DNA of 64,000 nucleotides from Aurantiochytrium sp. KH105 (taxonomy: Eukaryota > Sar > Bigyra > Thraustochytrida > Thraustochytriidae). The stretch is from the NCBI GenBank assembly GCA_003116975.1, contig BGKB01000034.1:248001-312000 (forward strand). The letters are read 5' to 3'. The translations under genes were made by a program, and so were the position numbers. Under the pieces are notes generated by a model, which made no database searches, was not told where the DNA came from, and saw nothing but the letters and a program-made list of their open reading frames with translations. Of the stretch, positions 40,839 through 50,145 are shown in pieces; positions within the stretch are counted from its first letter, which is position 1; each line of letters opens with the position of its first letter.

Positions 40839-43800
40839 TCAGTACTCGCGATCATCGTCTTCCACCTCGTCGTCCGAATTCTCACCATCATCTCGAAGCG
40901 TTCTGCCAGAAATACTTCGTAATACTGCCGCCCATGTTCGCCGTCGACGCCCCTCAGAAGGGCTGCCAATGCTGCCAGAAGTTGAGCGCGTTGTACGCAG
41001 CCGCTCGCTCTTCCATAGACTGTGTCTGCTTCCTAGAAGTGCCCTCGCGTTAAGCTGACTTTGTCCTGAAGCAAAAGTTCCTCTTGGAGACAGCTGTGTA
41101 TCGCGACGCAGAGGCCTCAACGCAGGAGGAACGTAGGGTGTCAGGCCCATTCCCCAGAAACGCTCCGCATCGGCATGTACTTTTGCGTCCTGCTCATTTT
41201 CTTCCTGAATTTCCTGATACGATTTTGAGTTTGCATCTTTGCTCTTCTGGTTTTTGCTCATTCTTTCTCGGTACTTGCGCGGACCTTCTTCTGCCTCTCG
41301 TACTTTTTCCGTCAACAGCTCCACTGAAGTGCTTTGCAATGCGCCCATTGCCTGCTGCGCTGGATCTTGTACAAGAAAGCCTAACTGGTTCTCTTCAGAG
41401 AAATATGTTACGCATCGAGGATAGCGCATGGCCTCCACTGAGTCTTTGAGGTCCACCGCAACGGCTGCTAGTCGTTCGATGTCGCCCTCCGTAAGGACGT
41501 CCGTCATTGGATCGTGGGCGTACCACGAATCGCTTGATTTCCATCTGGCGTCGCCATTTGAGCCATCTGGCCACCATCTTCGGTCACTGGACGCATCCCA
41601 CAACGAGCCTGCACGGAATATGTCGTCAAGCTTTCTTCCCTCAAGGAAATGGCTGCCTGCCTCGACAGCACCATACCTGTAGGTCGAAAGTGAGGGAGAC
41701 TCGTCGCTCCCTGCCCAGAACCATGGATGCCAACGATTCGTGTCACGACCTGGCCCATTCGCGTCCCCTTGGTCTTCACTTCTTCGCGAATTCTCGCGGC
41801 TCGTATCCCCCTCCTTCTCCTCAAATTGTATCAGCTTTGCTCGCTCTCCGGTCGCAAGGTTAACGACTTCGAACTGCTCCTCAAGGGCGTGAATTGCCAC
41901 CCTCACCGCGAACGCGCACTGGTCTCCCCGCTTCGAAGAATTGACTTCGCGTCCACCACTCCAAATGGAGACGGCAGCCCTTTCGCGTGTCGCGTATCGG
42001 AAAGACACATGCTCCTCGAGATCACGCCAAGATAGTCGTCCTAAATCTTTCCCTGGTGAAAAAGGTCCCCACTTTCTCCGAGCAGGCCAATATTCACGCA
42101 TGAGATTTTCTGGGAGCTTGTTCGTGAGAGCGAGGCAATTGTGGAGCTTGGCTGCGAACTTGCAAAATCGAGTCTTGGTCAACGGTAGCGGAACCACGCT
42201 GCACCGCGTGCACACACGCACCCACGCAGAGTCCGTGCTTTGGCATGCTCGGGTGAGAAGATGATCGCAATATGCTGGTGGGTGATCATCGCGCTGGTGC
42301 CGACAGTAGCATCGCGAACATTTACCGATATATCCCTCATTAGAATGCTCTCCGCGCATTTCCTCTTCTTCGCCCGCACTCCAAAAATCTTCCCCCTCAT
42401 GCTCGCACGAAATGCACCTGAGACACGGAAGAACTTCGGGCTTGGCACCGTCAAGGACAGGCTGCTTCCTCATCAAGCGAGGCTGGCCATGTTTCGAGCA
42501 AAAGCATTGATCACAGGTCTCGAGGTCCACATCGTGATCGCACCAGCCTTTGCAGCGAATGCACCGTCCATGAATGGGTTTCTCATCCTTGTCGCGTCTA
42601 CGTTTGCAGTAAGAACAGATGCAGAGGTCGCAATATCCATCCGCGCATCGGTCGCTCGCACAGAGAAATCGTTTGTGTTCGATGCAGTAGCATTTCTCGC
42701 ACTCCTGGGCTGGAACGGAATGGCCGCACGTGCACGGGTCAGTGCACAAGAGGCACTGACCATCATCCCGTACCGAGGTCTCAGCTCGTCCAAGGTTCAC
42801 TCGCCGCTTGTGCTTCGAGCAATAGTGGTCCTCGCACTCGTCCGCCTTTGGGGCTTTCGTATCGCCAGAACCACGATCCTCGATGTCTTGCTGCGAAAGC
42901 TTCTGCTTGCACTCCGGACAGGGATCCTCGCATGCAGCGCAACGCCAAAAGCCGAAATTGCCCTTCACCCTGTATCGCGCGTGTGCAGCGCAGTAGTGCG
43001 ATGCACACATCGTCTTGGCTCGCTTTCTGTCCGACGGGCACTCCTCACAGGGATCGGCGCAAACTGGGCATTGCCCATTCGCCTCCACAAGATCGACACC
43101 GCCGTCAGTTTCAACGAGACCTTCATTCGTCTTCTTGTGCATTTCTCCAAAGCACCAGTGAGCGTCGTCATGCCGCGCGCACTCTTGGCGAGTTAAGATG
43201 CGGTCTTCGCCCTCATGAACGTGGTGACACGTCGGCTCGCCATTGCAAACGATGCAGCGGCCGTCGTTTTCCGGGGCCTCGCGCTGGTGCTCCACGCAAT
43301 AATGGCCTCGACGAGGCCCTTCGGGCGGACCGTGGCACTCTGTGCGCGCGTGCATCATCTCGTCGTCAGGTACGCCGAGGTTGATGCAAAATGGACATGG
43401 GTCGACGCAGACTTCGCATTCGCACTTGCCATTGCTATCGGGGCGGCCAAAGCGCGCATGTTTCGAGCACCAATGCAACGTGCACTCCTCTTCCCAGCAC
43501 ACATCTTCTTTACGGACTCCGTCCGCGCGACAAGCATTGCAGCCATACGAACAATTCATGCAGATTCGGTCAGCCTTGGGATCAGCCGTATCGAGCTCTT
43601 TCGTCTCGCACTCTGGTTTGTGACTTCCAAGATGCGTCGAGTTGCAGTCCCAACACACGACGGAAGTGGCGCGGTCATGTATCTCACACCAGCACACTTC
43701 GCACTCAGAGCGATCCACATGGTGAGCGCAAGTGCACTCCGGACAAAGGCCCGTCAAGACATCGAGTTTGACGTCGCGGTGATCAGGATTGCTCTGGCAA

Positions 43801-46800
43801 AAGCACTTGGCACAGCCGCGTTTGTCGCTACGCAGAGGCTCCCCTTTATGATTCTCTCGCTGACAATAACAGTCCTCGCAATCTAGTCGGTAGACGAGCT
43901 CGTGCTGCGGGCACGGATCAGTGCAGATGAGGCAGAGCTTCTCCCGAGCAGGATCTCTTTCTTGGCCGGGTACATCTCTTGTCTTGATAAGTTGGTGCTT
44001 GACGCAGAAACAGACGTCACAGTCTTGGCGAAGCTTCTTGTTGCGGCCACTGCAATCGCACAGCGGCTCGTTGCTCTCACAGGCTGGACACGCGTTTCCA
44101 TCACTTTTGAAGAACTCGTGCGTCTTGCAATAGTGAGTTTGACACGACTTCCAGAACCTGTAGCGGTGATGCTTTTCAGCGCAAGCCCGGCACCGGCCCG
44201 GAGATATGGAGAGTGCACATCTCCAATTCGCTCGAAGGAAGAGCACGAGCGGGACCACAACGGCCAGCACGACTAGAATCACGAGCAGCAGTCCGAATTC
44301 ACCCGACATGATCGAGGTTGCCAAACCAACCATGGTCGGTGTAGAAACGCTTGATAAAAACAAGATCGGTGTTACGGAGACCGCGAAGACGGTGCAGAAC
44401 ACCACGGAAAAGCACATGAGCATCACACTGAGGACGACCAATTCGAATCCTTGTCTCGAAAACCGCTTCGCGAGGACTATTCCTCGCATGTAGTCAATTG
44501 CTGCTTTGCTTTTTTCTTTCCTCTCTGTATTTTTCTCTCCGCTTTTCGCTGTTCTGGAATGATCCTCGGAATACGCCTTCTTATTGACGGGAGAAGAGGG
44601 CCATCTCGGCAAGCGCTTTCTGAAGTTACCAATGCTGCTGTTGTTGCCGCTGCTGCCAGCAGGAGGTAATGGTGGATGAAGCATGGAAGCAGAGCTGGAG
44701 CTCGCGTTTTCTCCTTGCTGCGACCCATCATCGTCATCCTCATCGTCATAGTCAGCGCCGTTGTCATCGGTATCGTCGTCGTTGTCATCAGTATCGTCGT
44801 CGTTGTCATCGTCATCATCGGTATCGTCACCATCATCACCATCATCATCGGTATCGACATCGCCCTCACCTTCATCATCAGGAAAGGTCCTCTTGAAGGA
44901 GCAAAGGGAACGCTGATCTCGACAGACAGCATTGCCATGACGAATAACAATGCAGATCCCGCTCCACAATCCAGAAATGCACGTCAAAAACGTTCTCCCC
45001 AGCCAGCACAACCCTTTCCACAGACGACGCGTAGTATAGCATGCGTATTTAACGCCCACATCGTAGCCCTCTCTAATGAAGGGAAGAAAGAACCATCTCA
45101 CGGCTCTGCGCGAGAAGATAAAGTAGCCAAACCAAGAAACCATAGCGACAGCGATAGCTATTGCTTTGGCAACAGCCCAGAACTTCCGGTGCGGATGCGC
45201 TGCGCAAAGGTGCATCTGGGCGTACGCTCTTGTCAAGAAATCGACTGGTTTGTCGTCAATCAGCAGAACGGATTCGGGCATTGAGTAGAAAGGCCCATGC
45301 GTAAAATCTGCCTCCTCGACCTCGACGAGCAAATTGTAAAGGGTGTCGTAGTCGATGCAACGGCCCGCGAATGAAACTTGGCTGGGAAGTAAATCCGACA
45401 GACGAGTACAATTTCCATACCGTGTCGTCCCTGGCCATTCAGACATTATCACCTGCCCCCACACATACAGGCACACAAGCCCGATGCAGATCGCGAGAGC
45501 AGAAAGCGCAGAAAACCAAAATATGTACGCAGAGACGGCCCACTTTGTGAGAACCTCCTGCACATAATTCGACAGCATCTCCTTCGTGTTATATTTTTCG
45601 AGCAGCGGATACGCCTCCCCTTTCGGATCTTCCGTCTTTTTTTCAGCGCCATCTGCGCCCAGTATGCTCAGAATGCCGTTCACGCAACCCTTGAAGCTAC
45701 ACCACTTGGGTCGCGAACAAGCGCATAAGGCGTGACAACAAGGACTGCTAGATCCTGGTCTGCACTTAGAGCGGGCCCATTCACATCGTACGAGACGCCA
45801 AAACCAGTCCGTAACGCTCCAGCAGCTGAATCGCGGAAACCAAATGCGTCGTCTGAGCCGTGAGAGGGGACCTGAGCCTGCGTCTGACGCGTCTGGCTGA
45901 CCAGGTGGTCGTCGCCAATACAATTCCCGCCTGTTCACCATGGTAAAAGCAAAGAACATCATTTCGACCGCATAATATGCGGCTTTCTTGCCTTCGTCTT
46001 GCCCTGTGACTTCTTGCAACTTTTGTTCAATCCCTCTCCGACGTTCCATGAGAGTCTTTCGCTCCTCTTTGAGTTCATTCATTTTTTCAAAGAGATCATC
46101 CATCGGCACTTGCGCATCATGCAGAGTATCCTCGTCCACATCACCATTTCGGTCCAGTCCCTCCGTCACCTTATCGAGCGCAGAGAGCAGGCCCTCGCTC
46201 TGATCTGCAAATTGCTTCGTTGCCTCCTGAAGGTTCCGATCAAGACTCTGAAGTCTTTTATCGATATTCTCCAGCTCCCGCTTCTGGACAACGAATGCTG
46301 CCGGAGCGAAGCGGAACACTTTTGCCGTGCCTGCATTTCTAGAGTCGCGACTTGCGTCATCATCACCAAAGTGCGCGTCGCGTAGATCTCTAAAAGCATT
46401 TGTCGTATATGTAAGGCCAAATGCCGTGTCTTTGAGAAAGGCGTACGGCTTTGCTGCGAACTTCATGATCCAGTGACTTTCCCCGTGATATCGCTCGACA
46501 GCGTCGATCTCGCGAAAGCTCAAGACGTACTTTTCGAAGCTATCGGCACTGAGATCAGCAAAGTCGTGCATGGTGAGATAAACCATGGCAACATTCAGGA
46601 TGGGGCGGTAAAGCTGTGCTTCTTTCTCGTCGTGCAAAGTTTCGCCAAGCCAGGATAGCGCAATAAAGACGACAAGACCAAGACCAATGCCAATGAACAT
46701 CAAGATGCGCGTTTCGCAGTCATAGCAGCTTGCCACCTCGTAGAGACTCCCGTCGCGCCAGCTGTCCCAGGACAAGAGGGTATCGGGTGTTCTCGGGTCG

Positions 46801-47738
46801 AAGATTTGCGAGGCAAAGGTCCGAGCAGTAATCTTGTCTGCGTTTTGAAGCAGATGTTCCAGTCGTGAGAGATCGGTGCACTCCCCGAGCCAAAGAAACC
46901 TGTTTTGGCCACTGGCCGCGGCGATCTGTCCAAGACCTTGCGTGCACTCAGTCGGTGGCGCGACCGCTCCATCGCAGTCAAAAGCTGGCCAGACCCAGAC
47001 AAATGCCCACCAGAACAAATAGGCGAGGCAGGTGATGAGCACAAGCCAAAAGAGCGCCCAATAGCACCATGACTCAAAGCGTGAGCCTGCAAACTTGGGC
47101 AGCTTCTTGAAACCAGTCGGCTTCATTTCTTTTTCGTATTTTATACGATCCTGATCCTCATTGACAATCTTGTCGTCATCGTCGTCTTCGTCTCCACTCG
47201 AGAGATCGTTGCCAGGACCGTCTCCATCCGCGGCGACTTCTCCCTCGTGATCGTCATAACCTTTTCCCGCGTCATTTGTCTTGTTCTTGCCGCGATTCCA
47301 ATGGAAACGATTTCTCAACGATGAAACTCTGCTGGACATACTGTCAGCAGCACTCTTGCTCTTTGCGTGCACACTGATTCCCCCGGGCGCAATAGCGTCT
47401 CCAGCTTTTCCTCCTCGTTGTTCTCCAGACTGGCCGCCGTCTGGGTCGTGATGCTGACGATCATCCCCTTCATCACCGCCCTCGTTCGCTTCTTTGGACG
47501 GAACCACTGCGCCGACCTGCTGTGCCACATGTCCATCGCGGTCGTGGACCGAAAGCCCATCCTTAGCCCCCTCGACCTCGGCGCCATTGCGCCTGTCATC
47601 GCCATTCTCTGGTACGGCAAAGTTGCCATTCGTCTTGCTGTTTTCGCAATCGTCATCTTGCCCCTTGAAGCCGGCAGTGAGCGTCTCGTTTTCGGTGCCC
47701 TTGGCAAGCGCCTTACCCTTGCGGGTTGGCCACCGCAT
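40839..47738 (-). CDS. Giant Cys/His-array membrane protein E (minus subfamily)
   Basis: 2299 residues from the ATG at 47738 (MRWPTRKGKALAKG); as in C, the only earlier in-frame start is a TTG. It is the duplicate of C: same acidic head, six membrane helices, two ectodomains (FLWLGECTD and VSFAGRCID), Cys/His array (~1180-1865) and C-terminal domain (WYAHDPMTDVLTEGD). Differences from C cluster in islands: the coiled coil between helices 2 and 3 (an extra DRNGDVDEDTLHD), the segment before helix 5 (an extra SMLHPPLPPA), one array linker (CINLGVPDDEMM against CDVSEEKM), and two C-terminal stretches after KLHNC. Elsewhere long runs are identical. Head to head with F, convergent with the D remnant. 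Confidence 0.87.
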   Translation of the reverse strand: MRWPTRKGKALAKGTENETLTAGFKGQDDDCENSKTNGNFAVPENGDDRRNGAEVEGAKDGLSVHDRDGHVAQQVGAVVPSKEANEGGDEGDDRQHHDPDGGQSGEQRGGKAGDAIAPGGISVHAKSKSAADSMSSRVSSLRNRFHWNRGKNKTNDAGKGYDDHEGEVAADGDGPGNDLSSGDEDDDDDKIVNEDQDRIKYEKEMKPTGFKKLPKFAGSRFESWCYWALFWLVLITCLAYLFWWAFVWVWPAFDCDGAVAPPTECTQGLGQIAAASGQNRFLWLGECTDLSRLEHLLQNADKITARTFASQIFDPRTPDTLLSWDSWRDGSLYEVASCYDCETRILMFIGIGLGLVVFIALSWLGETLHDEKEAQLYRPILNVAMVYLTMHDFADLSADSFEKYVLSFREIDAVERYHGESHWIMKFAAKPYAFLKDTAFGLTYTTNAFRDLRDAHFGDDDASRDSRNAGTAKVFRFAPAAFVVQKRELENIDKRLQSLDRNLQEATKQFADQSEGLLSALDKVTEGLDRNGDVDEDTLHDAQVPMDDLFEKMNELKEERKTLMERRRGIEQKLQEVTGQDEGKKAAYYAVEMMFFAFTMVNRRELYWRRPPGQPDASDAGSGPLSRLRRRIWFPRFSCWSVTDWFWRLVRCEWARSKCRPGSSSPCCHALCACSRPKWCSFKGCVNGILSILGADGAEKKTEDPKGEAYPLLEKYNTKEMLSNYVQEVLTKWAVSAYIFWFSALSALAICIGLVCLYVWGQVIMSEWPGTTRYGNCTRLSDLLPSQVSFAGRCIDYDTLYNLLVEVEEADFTHGPFYSMPESVLLIDDKPVDFLTRAYAQMHLCAAHPHRKFWAVAKAIAIAVAMVSWFGYFIFSRRAVRWFFLPFIREGYDVGVKYACYTTRRLWKGLCWLGRTFLTCISGLWSGICIVIRHGNAVCRDQRSLCSFKRTFPDDEGEGDVDTDDDGDDGDDTDDDDDNDDDTDDNDDDTDDNGADYDDEDDDDGSQQGENASSSSASMLHPPLPPAGSSGNNSSIGNFRKRLPRWPSSPVNKKAYSEDHSRTAKSGEKNTERKEKSKAAIDYMRGIVLAKRFSRQGFELVVLSVMLMCFSVVFCTVFAVSVTPILFLSSVSTPTMVGLATSIMSGEFGLLLVILVVLAVVVPLVLFLRANWRCALSISPGRCRACAEKHHRYRFWKSCQTHYCKTHEFFKSDGNACPACESNEPLCDCSGRNKKLRQDCDVCFCVKHQLIKTRDVPGQERDPAREKLCLICTDPCPQHELVYRLDCEDCYCQRENHKGEPLRSDKRGCAKCFCQSNPDHRDVKLDVLTGLCPECTCAHHVDRSECEVCWCEIHDRATSVVCWDCNSTHLGSHKPECETKELDTADPKADRICMNCSYGCNACRADGVRKEDVCWEEECTLHWCSKHARFGRPDSNGKCECEVCVDPCPFCINLGVPDDEMMHARTECHGPPEGPRRGHYCVEHQREAPENDGRCIVCNGEPTCHHVHEGEDRILTRQECARHDDAHWCFGEMHKKTNEGLVETDGGVDLVEANGQCPVCADPCEECPSDRKRAKTMCASHYCAAHARYRVKGNFGFWRCAACEDPCPECKQKLSQQDIEDRGSGDTKAPKADECEDHYCSKHKRRVNLGRAETSVRDDGQCLLCTDPCTCGHSVPAQECEKCYCIEHKRFLCASDRCADGYCDLCICSYCKRRRDKDEKPIHGRCIRCKGWCDHDVDLETCDQCFCSKHGQPRLMRKQPVLDGAKPEVLPCLRCISCEHEGEDFWSAGEEEEMRGEHSNEGYIGKCSRCYCRHQRDDHPPAYCDHLLTRACQSTDSAWVRVCTRCSVVPLPLTKTRFCKFAAKLHNCLALTNKLPENLMREYWPARRKWGPFSPGKDLGRLSWRDLEEHVSFRYATRERAAVSIWSGGREVNSSKRGDQCAFAVRVAIHALEEQFEVVNLATGERAKLIQFEEKEGDTSRENSRRSEDQGDANGPGRDTNRWHPWFWAGSDESPSLSTYRYGAVEAGSHFLEGRKLDDIFRAGSLWDASSDRRWWPDGSNGDARWKSSDSWYAHDPMTDVLTEGDIERLAAVAVDLKDSVEAMRYPRCVTYFSEENQLGFLVQDPAQQAMGALQSTSVELLTEKVREAEEGPRKYRERMSKNQKSKDANSKSYQEIQEENEQDAKVHADAERFWGMGLTPYVPPALRPLRRDTQLSPRGTFASGQSQLNARALLGSRHSLWKSERLRTTRSTSGSIGSPSEGRRRRTWAAVLRSISGRTLRDDGENSDDEVEDDDREY

Positions 47739-50145
47739 CTTCACGTTTTTGCTGCCGCTCCGCGACCCTATCTCCGTCGCGTCAGGGTCACGCAGAGTCG
47801 GAGTCCGCTGCCGAGTCCGAGTCCTGCGCAGGAATCGAAAGTCGATTGCTGCTGCTGCCAGCAGCAGCAATCAACCAAGTGTCAAGGCCAGCGAAAGTTT
47901 GGCCTCGTGCGTGCACAAGCAGCACGCGCTGCAGCTGCGCGTGCAGCCTGGAAGCAAGACCGCAACCCTCAGCCACCAGCCACGTCCTCGATTTGCATAT
48001 TTTCCTTTGCTTTCCTCCTTTGCTTTGCTCTGGTTTGTCTGCGCGTTGCCTCGCCTGCCGCCCACCATGGCCAGTGGAGAAGCTCCTGGCCAAACAGAAC
48101 ACCAGCAGCCCGCCTCGGAGCGGCAGACTCTACGTCAGCGTCTCGCAGAAGCTAGCGTGCTTGCACTTGCACGCCCTTGACCAAACCTAGCCCGAAACTC
48201 GTCGTCGAGGTCTCGCGAGACGAATCCACTTGTTGACGCGACGCGACGCGACGCGACGCGTGCACCCGGTCTCGCAGGCGCCCTAGCCTGGCCTCGCGCC
48301 GAGCCAAGCCTGGTCGAGTCGAGTCGAGTCGAGTCGAGTCGAGTCGAGTCGAGTCGAGTCGAGTCGAGCGTGCCGAGTTGCTGAGCGTGCCGAGTTGTCG
48401 AGCTCGGTGCACGGCACCTGGCTGCACGTCCGGCTGGTGCACAGAAAGGAAGAGGAAAAGGGAGGAAGGAAGACTTCCCGTAAAAGTGTGACTCTTCCTT
48501 TTTATTTTCCGTCCGGACCCGGTGCGGCCCCGCGCCAGTGGTGTGGGGCCGAGCCGCACTGGGTGCAGCGCGCGAGGACTGGTCAGAAGACCAGCTCCAG
48601 CGCAGCGCCAGCGTTGGTGGCTGGCGTGTGCATGCGAGACAGGCCCGAGCGGCGTGGTGTGGACAAGCGCTGCGGCTGGCAAGGACAGCGCGCACGATCG
48701 AGCTTGGGGGGGCGTCGTGCAATCCCATGGCCGCATGCCACATGCTGATGCTGCAAAAGAACTGCGAAGGAAACAAACAAACCACTCCAAAGCAAACCAA
48801 AGCAAACCAAGGCGAACGACCATGCGAATGCAAATCAACGTGTACCGCCGGCGCCTGCCATGTGCACCGCGCAAGCGGACGAACGGAGGGGCTGTCGGAG
48901 GCGGCAAGCTGCAGCTGCAGGCTGCAGGCTGCGGCCACGGCGGTTGGCCCGGCCAGCGATCTCCGTGGCTTTCTCGAGGACTTTGGACGAGCAAGACATG
49001 CCGACCGACCGACCAACCAATCGATCAAGCCCTCGCTGTCCGTCAGAGCAACAGCCACACCACAAGCGGCCGCGGTGCGGGCAAAGGTTGGCACTGCACG
49101 CGGCAGCAGGCTGCAGTGCAGCTGCTGGCTCGATGGAAGCCACACTAGCTCGCGAACAAGCGATCCTGGCTGCGAGGCGCCCTGGAGATGAAATGCTGGC
49201 TCGATCATCCGCAGCCGCCAGCTTTTTGATTGGTGGTCATCGGGTCATCGGGGCTATCTGGCTGGCCGACTTCAGCCGCGAATGGTTGGTCGGTCGGTCA
49301 TCTGCGCTTCCCAAAATCTCCGGGAAGGCACAGAGCTCTGTGCCGATTGGTTAGCCAGTGACGCGCGGTGTCCACGGAGCGGAATCAAGGCGGCTTGCGG
49401 AAGCTCCGGAGGCCGCCAAAAGTGCTTTTTCTAGTCGCCCTCGCAGCCATCCAAGCGGTGCCTAAACCTGAGGGAGCAACAGACGCCGCGGCGAGGCGCG
49501 ACGCTGCGCTCGCTGCCTGCAGCGCGCCTTGCACACGCACACGCACGCGCCGCTACGCGACCCTAATCCCCCCCCCTCCCCTTCTGCGGCCGCTGCCGCG
49601 CGCGGGCTCAGGGCTCGGGACGGCGCTCATGGCGAGCGCGCTGCGCCAGGGCGCCAGGGCGCCATGACGCCAGCGACCCCGCGCGCGCGGCGCAGCGACG
49701 GCCGGAGCGACGTGGCCGGCGGCACGCGAGCAGCCTGCTGCGGCGAGCTTGTGCGCGAATGGTCGCTTCGTCGTCTGCTGCTGCTCGCGTGGGTGCGCAG
49801 GGCCGCCGTCGTTGGCGGTCTCCGTGCACATAATTTGTTTTGATTACACCCCGCACACACCCCTCAGGAAGTGAGCAAGAGCTTTAGGGACGGCTTTTGG
49901 CACAAGCTCGCGTCCGCCTGCGCGTGCACTTCGGATCGGCGCGAGACGGAGTTCGGGGGCGAGCACGCCGTGATGAGCTCCTCCCGCCGCATCGATTTTG
50001 TGGCTTTGGAAGAAGGGGGGGGAAGTAAGCTGGCCCGGGGTCGAGAGAAGTTACGAGAGCAACACTCTGTTGGCTGAGCACGATTGCGTGGAAATCGAGG
50101 GCCATCGATGGCGTGGGCTCGGGGCGTTGACAAAGAGATAGATCG
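47739..50145. promoter_or_regulatory. Shared upstream region of the divergent pair E/F
   Basis: 2.4 kb between the starts of E and F, GC-rich, with microsatellites of its own: GACGC (48235-48260), GAGTC (48314-48368) and an AAACC/AAAGC stretch (about 48775-48815). Segments near F match the C/D spacer, for example gccagcgaccccgcgcgcg and, near 49870, gtgag(c/t)aagagct. No gene is convincing. Bidirectional promoter activity is inferred. Confidence 0.5.
48314..48368. repeat. GAGTC pentanucleotide microsatellite
   Basis: About 11 tandem units, the longest pentamer run in the window. It is absent from the C/D spacer. Confidence 0.9.
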
